Shown piece after piece: positions 7,880 through 15,770 of a DNA stretch of 64,000 nt. Position numbers and translations under genes: made by a program. This stretch comes from CAZBLK01 sp964492715 (GTDB lineage: Bacteria > Bacillota > Clostridia > Lachnospirales > WRBF01), in the NCBI GenBank assembly GCA_964492715.1, contig CAZBLK010000008.1, forward strand, positions 44,459 to 108,458, written 5' to 3'. Below the pieces are notes generated by a model, which saw nothing but the letters and a program-made list of their open reading frames with translations, was not told where the DNA came from and ran no database searches. Each line of letters starts with the position of its first letter. Within the stretch, counting starts at the first letter, position 1.

Positions 7880-8604
7880 GGCATCTCCTTGTTTTCAGCA
7901 AGCTTTTTTATATAGTCAACTTCTTTGTTAGTTAAGTGCCTATATTCGCCAGCTTTTAAGTCGCCAAGTGTAAGCTTGCCTACAGAAATACGCTTTAACG
8001 AAAGGACATTGTGTCCGACAGCAGCAAGCATTTTACGCACTTGGCGGTTTCTGCCTTCCCAAAGCGTAACCTTTGCAAGAAGCTTTTCGGCGTTAAGCTG
8101 CTCTAGCTTTGCCGGTGCTGTTTTGTAGCCGTCAATTTCGATTCCTTCATTAAATGCTTTAATTTGCTGTGGTGTAACAGTTTCTTTAAGACGCACTACG
8201 TAAACCTTTTCTACGCTGTGCTTTGGGTGTGTAAGGGCGTAAGTTACGTCGCCGTCATTTGTTAAAAGCAAAAGCCCTGACGTGTCGTAGTCCAGCCTGC
8301 CGACTGGAACAATTCTTTCCTTAACTTCGGAAACTAAGTCAAGCACTGTTGGGCGGTCGAACTGGTCTTTTGCTGTTGTAACGTAGCCCCTAGGTTTGTG
8401 CAACATTATATAAGTGAACTTTTTAACAGGGCGAACTAGACGGCCGTTTACTGTAACAAATTCTCTTTCTGTGTCTAGCTTTGTGCCTAAAACCGTTACT
8501 CTTTCACCGTTTACAGAAACTCTGCCTTCTAAAATTAGCTTTTCGCACGCTCTGCGTGAAGCAACGCCGCAATCAGCCAAATACTTTTGTAGTCTTACGA
8601 GCAT
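7876..8604 (-). CDS. rluB: 23S rRNA pseudouridine synthase, RluB/RsuA family
   Basis: A 242-residue protein from ATG 8604, which has GGAG 7 nt upstream. The open frame extends further back through a tandem-repeat array, but that part is not protein-like. It has an N-terminal S4 RNA-binding domain (MLVRLQKYLADCGVASRRACE, GRVSVNG), then the catalytic block VGRLDYDTSGLLLLTNDGD with the nucleophile Asp, and RNRQVRKMLAAVGHNV near the end. RluB isomerises a uridine in the peptidyl-transferase region of 23S rRNA. It is the first gene of the scp operon and overlaps the next gene by 4 nt. Confidence 0.93.
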   Translation of the reverse strand: MLVRLQKYLADCGVASRRACEKLILEGRVSVNGERVTVLGTKLDTEREFVTVNGRLVRPVKKFTYIMLHKPRGYVTTAKDQFDRPTVLDLVSEVKERIVPVGRLDYDTSGLLLLTNDGDVTYALTHPKHSVEKVYVVRLKETVTPQQIKAFNEGIEIDGYKTAPAKLEQLNAEKLLAKVTLWEGRNRQVRKMLAAVGHNVLSLKRISVGKLTLGDLKAGEYRHLTNKEVDYIKKLAENKEMP

Positions 8605-8684
8605 TTTTTTCTCCGTTTCTTGTTTATACTTTTTATTATTATACAATTTTAAACAAGTTTGTGCAATCATTCGAAGATAAAAAC

Positions 8685-8838
8685 CTTGATGGGGGCTGTT
8701 ATATAATAAAATATAAAAACCTTGGGGGAGGCTGTAATACACTAAAATACATAAACCTTGGGGGAGGCTGTAATACACTAAAATACGTAAACCTTGGGGG
8801 AGGCTGTAATACACTAAAATACGTAAACCTTGGGGGAG
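8685..8838. repeat. 36-bp tandem repeat array
   Basis: Units of 36 bp begin CTTGGGGGAGGCTGTAATAC at 8685 (diverged), 8721, 8757 and 8793, with a partial unit at 8829. Units 2-4 differ at only one or two positions. The array lies between rluB and the DUF4097 gene and ends by running into the hairpin at 8830-8880, whose outer sequence CCTTGGGGGAG is identical to the unit start. The unit length is a multiple of three, so an artefactual reading frame runs through it. Confidence 0.92.
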
Positions 8839-8880
8839 AAAACCTTTTTTCAAACGGCGAAAAAAGGTTTTCTCCCCCAA
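8830..8880. repeat. Long perfect hairpin, family B variant
   Basis: Two 22-bp arms (8830-8851 and 8859-8880) are perfectly complementary, around the 7-nt loop aaacggc. The arm starts TTGGGGGAGAAAACC. Read on the minus strand it is preceded by GGGGGTTT and followed by AAGGTTT, the linker and tail that mark family B units, so it looks like a family B copy with an enlarged second hairpin. It could terminate the DUF4097 transcript. Confidence 0.85.
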
Positions 8881-8926
8881 ACCCCCTCTTTCCAAAAAAG
8901 CCGAATTTGAATGGCATTGGGAGATT

Positions 8927-10264
8927 TTAGGAAATTGTAATTGGTGCGTTTGATGTTTCTACGTTTAGCTTAACTTTCTTTTGGCATGTCGAAAAGCTAC
9001 TTGATGTTCCTTCTACGAACGAACGCTCGTTTGATGTAAAGGTTAGTGCTGGAAGGCTTACATTTACATCACCAAGTGATGATGTTGCTTTAATGTAGTA
9101 GCCGTTTCTTTTATCTGTCGGCAAGTTAATGTTAATTTTTTCGTTGCTTGTTTCAACCACCCAAACATACTCGTCGCCCATTTCAAAGTACGGAACGTCC
9201 ATAGAAATTGAAGCGTTAAACGAAATAAGTTTCATGTTTGTAATGTCTACGCCTCTTGCGCTTATTTCGCCGTTAAAGTTTTCCACGTGGCCGTTTACTC
9301 CGCTTACACGCTCTAAAACTAGGCGGCCATTGTTACATTCTACCTTTAAGTTTTCAGCCGTTGCGTTTCTAAGCTCTGTAAAGCCGTTTTGGTTTGACAC
9401 GCTTAAATACTCGCTTTTAATGTCGGAAACAAGAATTTTGCCGTTTGTTGTTTGAAACTTAATGTTTTCAAACATTGCTTCAGGAACGTAAGCATCTACG
9501 AAAACTTTGTCAAAAAATTCTTCGTCATAGTTTAAATAATATTTATTTGAAAGCTTAACAAGCTCTATGCGTTCACGCTCGCCAGAGCATTTGTACTGAA
9601 CGTTTAATGTAATTTTGTCGCCGTTGTAGCCTTTTACAACTAAGTCACCGTTTAGTGATGTAATGTTTAGCGTGTTGTCCGTGCCTGTAACTTGCATTTC
9701 AAACGTTTTGTTTTGATTTACGCTTGCACCGCTGTAGGTTGGCTTTGGGCTTGACGGCGCAGTTTCTGCTTGGGTGGTTGAAGTGTAGTAACCGCCGCTG
9801 TATGAGCCCCCACTGTGAGAACCACCTGTGTACGAGCCACCACCTGAACCTGCTGAACGACCTGTGTCAGAAAAGCTTTTTGAAAGCTTATCGGCAACAA
9901 CAACCGCCTTTTCTGCAACAGCTTCTGTAAAGCGTTGGAACTTTGGCTCCATATTTTTTGCAAATGTTTCAAAACGCTTGCTCAAGTCGTCTGTAAACGT
10001 GTTAAAGTCAAAATTTCCTTCTTGTTTTGTGTCGTAGCTTTTGCTGTAAGTGCTACCACTACCACTACTACTACTACTACTACTACTGTTGTTACTGTTG
10101 CTTGCATAACCTTCGCCAGAAGCGTATGTCCCCGAGCTGTAAAAGCCGCCCGTGCTTTTTTGCGGTTCAGTTTTTCCAACTGCATCAAGAAGTTTGAACG
10201 CATCTTCCGATGAAATTTTCCCTTCTTCAAGTAGTTTTAATATTTTCATCTTTTCTTCGCTCAT
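8927..10264 (-). CDS. DUF4097 (YvlB-like) protein with SHOCT-like N-terminus
   Basis: A 445-residue protein from the ATG at 10264, with GGGAGG 6 nt upstream. Residues 1-32 (MSEEKMKILKLLEEGKISSEDAFKLLD) match the short helical domain at the start of YvlB/LiaX-type proteins. A long disordered linker rich in Ser, Gly and Tyr follows. The C-terminal half from about residue 200 is a DUF4097 beta-solenoid (NITSLNGDLVVKGYNGDKI, LSVSNQNGFTELRNATAENL, VETSNEKININLP). Related proteins take part in cell-envelope stress responses, but the role here is unknown. There is no signal peptide. A trinucleotide run near 10065-10088 encodes the polyserine stretch. Confidence 0.85.
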   Translation of the reverse strand: MSEEKMKILKLLEEGKISSEDAFKLLDAVGKTEPQKSTGGFYSSGTYASGEGYASNSNNSSSSSSSSGSGSTYSKSYDTKQEGNFDFNTFTDDLSKRFETFAKNMEPKFQRFTEAVAEKAVVVADKLSKSFSDTGRSAGSGGGSYTGGSHSGGSYSGGYYTSTTQAETAPSSPKPTYSGASVNQNKTFEMQVTGTDNTLNITSLNGDLVVKGYNGDKITLNVQYKCSGERERIELVKLSNKYYLNYDEEFFDKVFVDAYVPEAMFENIKFQTTNGKILVSDIKSEYLSVSNQNGFTELRNATAENLKVECNNGRLVLERVSGVNGHVENFNGEISARGVDITNMKLISFNASISMDVPYFEMGDEYVWVVETSNEKININLPTDKRNGYYIKATSSLGDVNVSLPALTFTSNERSFVEGTSSSFSTCQKKVKLNVETSNAPITIS

Positions 10265-10422
10265 GTTTGTCCTCCCACGCATATATAAGAAATATTTTGT
10301 TTAAAATTTAATCGATAGTATATACGTTTAACTATTTCTTTTGTCTTGCAACTTCTTTAAATTTGGGTATAATAAAATCAATTTAATATTCTTATTATAC
10401 TATAAAAGGCAGGAAAATAAAA

Positions 10423-11508
10423 ATGAAAATTATTCATGGCGGAAGCCTTGACGATATAGTGCGTTTATACGGCATCGAAAGAGATAAAATTAGAGATTTC
10501 AGCGGAAACATAAACCCACTTGGTGCGCCCGAAAGTGCCAAACAAGCAATTATAAAAGGAATAAACAGCATTTCAACTTTGCCGGACATTAAATATTTGG
10601 AGCTTAGAAAAAAAATTAGCTGCTACACAGGCGTAGACCATGAAAAAATTTTAGTCGGAAACGGCTCAACCGAGCTTATTTCGCTGTGCATAAAAACATT
10701 TCTTGGGGGGAAGGCACTTGTTGTTTCCCCAGCGTATTCAGAGTACGAACGAGAAATTAAAAACGCAGGCGGTAAAGCTGTGCTTTTTCCGCTTACAGAG
10801 GAGCTTGGCTTTAAGCTTGACACTGAAAAACTTTTTAAAACTCTTGATGAAACATTTAGCCTTGTTGTAATTTGCAACCCAAACAACCCGACAGGACAGG
10901 CACTTAAACGAGATGAAATAGAGAGCGTTTTAAAACACTGCAAAAAGCACGGCATCTTCGTAATGGTTGATGAAACTTATGCAGAGTTTGCACTTGATAG
11001 CGACAACGTTTCGTCAGCTTCGCTTGTAGGTTTGTACGACAACTTGTTTGTTATCCGTGGAACATCAAAGTTTTTTGCTGTTCCGGGGCTTAGGCTTGGC
11101 TATGCAATGTGCGGCAGCAATGAGGTTTTAGAAAAAATATACGCAAAAAAAGAGCATTGGACAGTTAACAGTCTTAGTAATTTGGCTGGGATAGCATTGT
11201 TTAGTGATAAGGAATTTATTAAAAAAACTAAGCAGTACATTTTTGCTGAACGTGAAAAAATGCTTTCGGAGCTTTCAAAGATAAGTTCAATAAAGTGTTT
11301 TAATAGCAGTTCTAATTTTATTTTGTTTAAGCTTGTAGATACTTCTGTTACTTCTTCGCAAATTTTTGCGGAATTGGTGCAGCATGGAATGGTGGTTCGT
11401 GATGCTTCTTCCTTCCCATTTTTGAATGATAGGTTTGTTAGAGTTTGTATTTTGGGTGAGGAAGATAATGCGGAGTTGGTTGTTCGGTTGAAGGGGATTT
11501 TGGGGTAG
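10423..11508 (+). CDS. PLP-dependent aminotransferase, CobD/HisC-like
   Basis: A 361-residue fold-type I aminotransferase. It has the N-terminal IHGGSLDDIVRLYGI and FSGNINPLGAPESAK, which are characteristic of CobD-like L-threonine-O-3-phosphate decarboxylases. VICNPNNPTGQ, MVDETYAEF and the PLP lysine in GTSKFFAVPGLRLGY follow. CobD supplies aminopropanol phosphate for the cobamide loop, while the close relative HisC transaminates histidinol phosphate. The N-terminal motif favours CobD, but no cobamide or histidine gene is nearby, so substrate assignment stays open. It is monocistronic, starting at an ATG with GGCAGGAAA upstream. Confidence 0.82.
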   Translation: MKIIHGGSLDDIVRLYGIERDKIRDFSGNINPLGAPESAKQAIIKGINSISTLPDIKYLELRKKISCYTGVDHEKILVGNGSTELISLCIKTFLGGKALVVSPAYSEYEREIKNAGGKAVLFPLTEELGFKLDTEKLFKTLDETFSLVVICNPNNPTGQALKRDEIESVLKHCKKHGIFVMVDETYAEFALDSDNVSSASLVGLYDNLFVIRGTSKFFAVPGLRLGYAMCGSNEVLEKIYAKKEHWTVNSLSNLAGIALFSDKEFIKKTKQYIFAEREKMLSELSKISSIKCFNSSSNFILFKLVDTSVTSSQIFAELVQHGMVVRDASSFPFLNDRFVRVCILGEEDNAELVVRLKGILG

Positions 11509-11561
11509 GTGAAATTTTTGGCGGCTACAAGTATTACATTGTAGCCGCTGTTATTGAATTA

Positions 11562-12197
11562 TTAATACGTAACTTTAAACCTAGCCAAAACATTCTTAAA
11601 AACATAACTATCACTGCCGCCCAACTTAACATCAAACGAGCGCCCAATAGCCACTTCCACACTTTCCGTTTTTTTGTAAGCACAAACCCCTTCGGTAATG
11701 TCTGCCCAAGCGGTTTTGGCACTTCTTTTTAAGTCAACAAAAAAATTATCGCTGTCATAATTTATAAGCTCCAATTTTGGACTACCCAATTTAATAACCG
11801 AGAAGTAGTCGCCGCTTTCCCAAACGTAAGCTGTTGTAGTTGCAATTGAATTAAAGCTGACTTCACTTTCTATGCTTTCTTCTTTAAGCACTTCAACATC
11901 TCTAATAGAATAAGAAGAATTGCTCAAAATAAACTCAATGTCTTCCTCTGAAACGCCATACTTTTCTTTAAGTGATTTTGCAAGTACCTTTTTAAGCTTA
12001 TCTTCTTCGCTATAGCCGCTAAGTTCTCCGCTAAACATTAATTTTTGGTAAGGAAACATCAAAACTGGTTCGCTCTTTTCGGCTACTTGTTCTAAGGTTT
12101 TGTTAATCGTTGTGTTGCCTGCAAAATTTGTGCAAGCTGTAAGCAGAAGCAAAAATGTTATTAAAGCTGTTGACACAGTTTTTTTATAAGTAAACAT
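11562..12197 (-). CDS. Putative lipoprotein of unknown function
   Basis: A 211-residue product from ATG 12197, preceded by GGAGG at a 5-nt spacing. Residues 1-24 are a lipoprotein signal (positively charged start, hydrophobic core LITFLLLL, lipobox LTAC), so it should be anchored to the outer face of the membrane. The mature part has no motif I recognise. It contains YGVSEEDIEFILSNSSYSIRD and ends with several short beta-like segments. It is a single gene, convergent with the CobD-like gene. Confidence 0.75.
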   Translation of the reverse strand: MFTYKKTVSTALITFLLLLTACTNFAGNTTINKTLEQVAEKSEPVLMFPYQKLMFSGELSGYSEEDKLKKVLAKSLKEKYGVSEEDIEFILSNSSYSIRDVEVLKEESIESEVSFNSIATTTAYVWESGDYFSVIKLGSPKLELINYDSDNFFVDLKRSAKTAWADITEGVCAYKKTESVEVAIGRSFDVKLGGSDSYVFKNVLARFKVTY

Positions 12198-12308
12198 ATG
12201 TACCTCCAATTCTATTCAATAGCCATGTCCTTCAAAAATGTTGTCGAGGTTCTAGCCCCTAACATCTTAACCTACTTTTATTGTATATCAACAACAAAAA
12301 AACAGCAA

Positions 12309-12330
12309 CAAAAAAACGGCTTTCGCCGTT
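12309..12330 (-). terminator. Terminator downstream of pnp
   Basis: On the minus strand the stem AACGGC-gaaa-GCCGTT (GNRA tetraloop) is followed by seven Ts, about 35 nt after the pnp stop. Confidence 0.85.
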
Positions 12331-12364
12331 AATTTATTAAGCCAAAAAATATTAAGCCAATTAA

Positions 12365-14494
12365 TTAAGCCTTTTCAGGTTTAGGCAAAGCTGCTTTCCT
12401 AGACAAATTAATTCTGCCTTGTGCGTCAATTTCTGTGACTTTAACAACAATTACATCGCCAACGTTTACAACGTCTTCAACTTGCTTTACTCTTTCGTGT
12501 GCAAGCTGGCTAATGTGAACAAGCCCTTCTTTTTCAGGGGCAATTTCAACAAAAGCACCAAACGTTGTAACACGTGTAACTTTGCCGCTGTAAATTTGCC
12601 CAGGTTCTGGCACTTTTACAATTGCAGTAATTATGTCAACAGCACGTTTAACTTTTTCAGTAGAAGCGCCAGCAATGAAAATGCGCCCGTCATCCTCGGT
12701 GTCAATTTTGTCAACGCCTGAATCTTCCATGATGCGCTTAATAACTTTGCCCCTAGCGCCAATAACCTCTGCCATTTTGTCTGGGTCAATTGAAATAAAC
12801 GCAATTTTCGGAGCATACGGCGAAATGTCGCCCCTTGCTTTGTCAATTGCTTTAAGCATAACCTCGTTCAAAATGAACATGCGAGATTTTTCAGTTTGTT
12901 CAAGAGACTGCTTTATAATTTCTGGCGTTAAGCCGTCGATTTTAATGTCCATTTGAATTGCAGTAATGCCTTTTTCTGTACCAGCAACTTTAAAGTCCAT
13001 GTCGCCGAAAAAGTCTTCAAGCCCTTGAATGTCGGTTAAAAGAACAAAGTCGTCGTCAGCATCACCTGTTACAAGCCCTACAGAAATACCAGCAACTGGG
13101 CGAATTAGCGGAACACCAGCAGCCATAAGTGAAAGCGTGCTTCCGCAAACGCTTGCTTGTGATGTCGAGCCGTTCGAGCTTAAAACTTCTGAAACAAGCC
13201 TTATAGCATAAGGAAATTCTGCCTCTGGCGGAATTACAGGAACAAGCGCACGTTCTGCCAAAGCACCGTGCCCAATTTCACGCCTGCCCGGGCCCCTTGA
13301 TGGCTTTGTTTCGCCAACAGAGTAGCTTGGGAAGTTGTAGTGGTGCATGTAACGCTTTGATTCTTCTAAAACGTCAAGCCCGTCAATTCTTTGGGCTTCG
13401 CCGATAGAGCCAAGCGTAGTAATTGTAAGAACTTGTGTTTGACCACGTCTGAAAAGAGCCGAGCCGTGTGTCCTTGGCAAAATGTCAACCTCGGCTTCAA
13501 GGCGGCGAATTTCGTCAAGCTTACGTCCGTCTGGGCGTTTGTGGTCTTTCAAAATCATTCTGCGAACAGTTTGTTTTTCAAACTTGTAAATTGCGTCGTG
13601 GATAAGCTGCTCTAAGTCTGCGCCTTCCTCAACTTCGGCTTCAAGCTTTGGCAAAACTTCTGCATAAACTTCTTCTGTTAAAGCAGTAATTTTTGCGTCA
13701 CGCTCTTGCTTTAAGTCGGTGAAAACAGCTTCTTCCATACGCTTGTCCGTAATAAAAGAAGTTACAGCTTCGTAAATGTTTTTCGGAACACCGTGTTCTT
13801 CGTAGGAGTGTTTAGGAACGCCTACTTCTTCCACGATTTTATTTATAAAGTCAACAATTTTCTTGTTTTCCTCGTGTGCAAGCATAATTGCGTCGTACAT
13901 TTCTTCGTTTGCAATTTCTGTTGCGCCTGCTTCAATCATCATGACCTTTTTAGAAGTTGAAGCAACTGTTAAGTTTAGCGTGCTTTTTTCACGCTCATCT
14001 GACGTTGGGTTTACAATAAATTTGCCGTCAATCAAGCCAATGTTGCTTGCGCCAATAGGGCCCTGGAACGGAATGTCAGAAATTGAAAGTGCTATAGACG
14101 AGCCAATCATAGCTGCTATTTCTGGGCTGCAATCTTGGTCAACCGACATAACTGTAGCTACAATTGTTACGTCGTTTCTATAGTCCTTTGGGAAAAGCGG
14201 ACGAATTGGGCGGTCGATAAGCCTTGCTGTAAGAACAGCCTTTTCGGTTGGTCTGCCCTCACGCCTAATGAAGCCGCCTGGAATTTTGCCTACTGCGTAA
14301 AGTTTTTCTTCGTAGTCTATGCTAAGTGGGAAAAAGTCGATGCCCGTTCTGGGCTTTTGAGAAGCCGTAGCTGTAACCAAAACAACCGTGTCGCCGTAGC
14401 GAACCATAGCTGCGCCGTTTGCAAGCTCTGCAACCCTTCCTATCTCCACGGAAAACTCACGGCCTGCAAGCTCCATTGAAAATGTTTTATACAT
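12365..14494 (-). CDS. pnp: Polyribonucleotide nucleotidyltransferase (PNPase)
   Basis: A 709-residue protein from ATG 14494 (MYKTFSMELAGREF), which has AAGGAG 9 nt upstream; the frame is open further upstream through a family B repeat but without protein character. Domain order is RNase PH-like 1 (VRYGDTVVLVTA), helical linker, RNase PH-like 2 (LFRRGQTQVLTITTLG, ARGDISPYAPK), KH (EVIGARGKVIKRIMEDSG) and S1 (GKVTRVTTFGAFVEI). The enzyme degrades RNA phosphorolytically 3' to 5'. It follows rpsO, as in many bacteria, but the 513-nt gap between them is filled with palindromes that could affect its leader. Confidence 0.97.
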   Translation of the reverse strand: MYKTFSMELAGREFSVEIGRVAELANGAAMVRYGDTVVLVTATASQKPRTGIDFFPLSIDYEEKLYAVGKIPGGFIRREGRPTEKAVLTARLIDRPIRPLFPKDYRNDVTIVATVMSVDQDCSPEIAAMIGSSIALSISDIPFQGPIGASNIGLIDGKFIVNPTSDEREKSTLNLTVASTSKKVMMIEAGATEIANEEMYDAIMLAHEENKKIVDFINKIVEEVGVPKHSYEEHGVPKNIYEAVTSFITDKRMEEAVFTDLKQERDAKITALTEEVYAEVLPKLEAEVEEGADLEQLIHDAIYKFEKQTVRRMILKDHKRPDGRKLDEIRRLEAEVDILPRTHGSALFRRGQTQVLTITTLGSIGEAQRIDGLDVLEESKRYMHHYNFPSYSVGETKPSRGPGRREIGHGALAERALVPVIPPEAEFPYAIRLVSEVLSSNGSTSQASVCGSTLSLMAAGVPLIRPVAGISVGLVTGDADDDFVLLTDIQGLEDFFGDMDFKVAGTEKGITAIQMDIKIDGLTPEIIKQSLEQTEKSRMFILNEVMLKAIDKARGDISPYAPKIAFISIDPDKMAEVIGARGKVIKRIMEDSGVDKIDTEDDGRIFIAGASTEKVKRAVDIITAIVKVPEPGQIYSGKVTRVTTFGAFVEIAPEKEGLVHISQLAHERVKQVEDVVNVGDVIVVKVTEIDAQGRINLSRKAALPKPEKA

Positions 14495-14534
14495 ATGGTA
14501 CTCCTTCCAAAATGATTTCTCATGTTTTCGGGTT

Positions 14535-14596
14535 AAAGACCTTGGGGGCGCTGCCCCCAAACCCCCGCAAGGGGCTTGCCCCTTGACCCGTTTTTT
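14535..14596. repeat. Family B two-hairpin GC-rich repeat, copy 2
   Basis: Inverse orientation to copy 1: AAAGACC, hairpin TTGGGGGCGCTGCCCCCAA, linker ACCCCCG, hairpin CAAGGGGCTTGCCCCTTG, then ACCCGTTTTTT. It lies 40 bp upstream of pnp, within the rpsO-pnp gap. Confidence 0.85.
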
Positions 14597-14647
14597 GTTG
14601 CTGTCGGATAGTTCGGTTTGTTTGTACAAATACATAGTAAATAGTAT

Positions 14648-14761
14648 TGCCAAAAATTTTCTTTTTTTGCGGCAAGGGTAGAACCTCTGCTCAACGCTTT
14701 TTGTGTGGGGCGAAGGCTCTGCTCTTGCCGTCTTTACAATTTTTTGTTGCAAAATTTGGCA
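14648..14761. repeat. Foldback sequence in the rpsO-pnp gap
   Basis: An imperfect inverted repeat of about 114 bp. The outer arms are TGCCAAA/TTTGGCA; the inner arms are GCGGCAAGG and CTTGCCGTC, with AGAACCTCTGCTC opposite GGCTCTGCTC. Read as pnp leader RNA it would form one long hairpin. Confidence 0.6.
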
Positions 14762-14832
14762 CTTGTAAAGTATAAAATATCATAACAAGGCTGTTTTTTA
14801 CAGTATTACCCGTAAAAACCAGCCTTATAATA

Positions 14833-14997
14833 AGAGCTTATCCCTAAATTAAAAATCTCGTCATTTTCCTAGCAAATTGCACATTACTTCGTCAGCGGCT
14901 TCTCACATACACTGCATAAGTATGCTCGTCACCGCTTCCTCGCCTTGTGCAATTTGACGATTAGAACTGACTACGTGTTTAATTAGGTATAAGCTCT
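14833..14997. mobile_element. Family C foldback element, 165 bp (copy 1)
   Basis: The ends AGAGCTTATcCCTAAaTTA and TAAtTAGGtATAAGCTCT are inverted repeats, with an internal pair AAATTGCACA/TGTGCAATTT. ACTTCGTCAG begins 53 nt from the left end and CTTCCTCG ends 55 nt from the right end. Elements at 27696 and 60479 share this length and these offsets but not the arm sequences. It lies 10 bp beyond the rpsO stop codon. Confidence 0.75.
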
Positions 14998-15007
14998 GAG
15001 TGTTTTA

Positions 15008-15265
15008 TTACTTTCTTATGCCAAGCTCAGCAATAAGCTCACGGTATTTAACGATATCACGTTCTTTGATATAGTTGATAAGACCTTTTCTTTGACCAAC
15101 CATCATCAAAAGCCCACGTCTTGAGTGGTGGTCTTTTTTGTGAACCTTTAAGTGCTCTGTAAGGTGATTGATTCTTTCAGTAAGAAGTGCAATTTGAACC
15201 TCTGGCGAGCCTGTGTCGTTTGCTGAACGACCGTACTTCTCAATAATTGTTTTCTTGTCTACCAT
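15008..15265 (-). CDS. rpsO: 30S ribosomal protein S15
   Basis: An 85-residue protein matching S15 along its length: VQIALLTERINHLTEHLKVH, DHHSRRGLLMMVGQRKGLI and the C-terminal YRELIAELGIRK. S15 binds 16S rRNA helices 20-22 early in 30S assembly. The ATG has TTTGGAGGAA upstream. The 505-bp upstream region carries a family A element inside the probable leader. An imperfect hairpin about 40-70 nt before the start (CGTGG/CCATG, 15319-15341) could be an S15 autoregulatory site, but I cannot show that. Confidence 0.97.
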   Translation of the reverse strand: MVDKKTIIEKYGRSANDTGSPEVQIALLTERINHLTEHLKVHKKDHHSRRGLLMMVGQRKGLINYIKERDIVKYRELIAELGIRK

Positions 15266-15385
15266 TTGATTTCCTCCAAAAATAAAATCACTTAACCCCT
15301 AGTGCCAAGGCATGGTCGGAGATTCCACGGCAAGTTTAAATTTTAAATAAAAACTGCCAGCGTTTTAATTTACTACGCTTTATCT

Positions 15386-15483
15386 TATAGCAATTCTGTT
15401 TTTAGGCAACATTGTCTGTCGGTCAAAGAACGCAAGGCGTTTGGCTTCCCTCTGCCAATGTCGTTAAAAAGTAAAATTGCTAT
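15386..15483. mobile_element. Family A miniature inverted-repeat element, copy 2
   Basis: Begins TATAGCAATTctG and ends AATTGCTAT. It contains the family core GTCGGTCAAAG, AAGGCGTTTGGCTTCCC and TCTGCCAATgTCGTTAAAAA. It is slightly more diverged and about 7 bp shorter than copy 1. It lies upstream of rpsO, where it would be transcribed if the rpsO promoter is near 15530-15560. Confidence 0.85.
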
Positions 15484-15668
15484 GTTGTAAGACGCTTTAA
15501 GTCCTAGCACAGGTTTTTTGTGTAGTGATATATTATCACAGCGTCAAAATAAAAACAAGGGGTAAATAAATCAATTAGAAATATTTTTACTTTTTAATGA
15601 ATATAATTTTTCTAGGCGCTTTTATGAAGTATGCGCCAAACTTATTGGAAGTACATATTTGTTTTGCC

Positions 15669-15733
15669 TAAAATCAAAAGTTTTATCCACTTTTTCAAAA
15701 GTGGCGGGGTTTGGGGCAGCGCCCCAAGGTCTT
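15669..15733. repeat. Family B repeat, copy 3 (alternative first hairpin)
   Basis: The second hairpin and tail are as in copy 1 (GGGGTTT, then GGGGCAGCGCCCC, AAGGTCTT), but the first hairpin is CCACTTTTTCAAAAGTGG. It ends 37 bp before the spoIIP start and lies on the spoIIP transcript side. Confidence 0.8.
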
Positions 15734-15770
15734 AATCTTTCCACAACTACAGAAGTAAAGGGGGCTTACA

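Noticed and set aside
8685..8840. Possible CRISPR array (36-bp periodicity)
   Set aside because: The units are directly contiguous with no unique spacers, and no cas genes are present.
8605..8895. N-terminal extension of RluB through the 36-bp repeats
   Set aside because: The repeating peptide is a by-product of a repeat length divisible by three; ATG 8604 has a proper ribosome site and starts the S4 domain as in other RluB proteins.
14495..14752. 86-residue N-terminal extension of PNPase
   Set aside because: It is read from a family B repeat and foldback DNA; ATG 14494 has AAGGAG upstream and begins at the conserved PNPase N-terminus.
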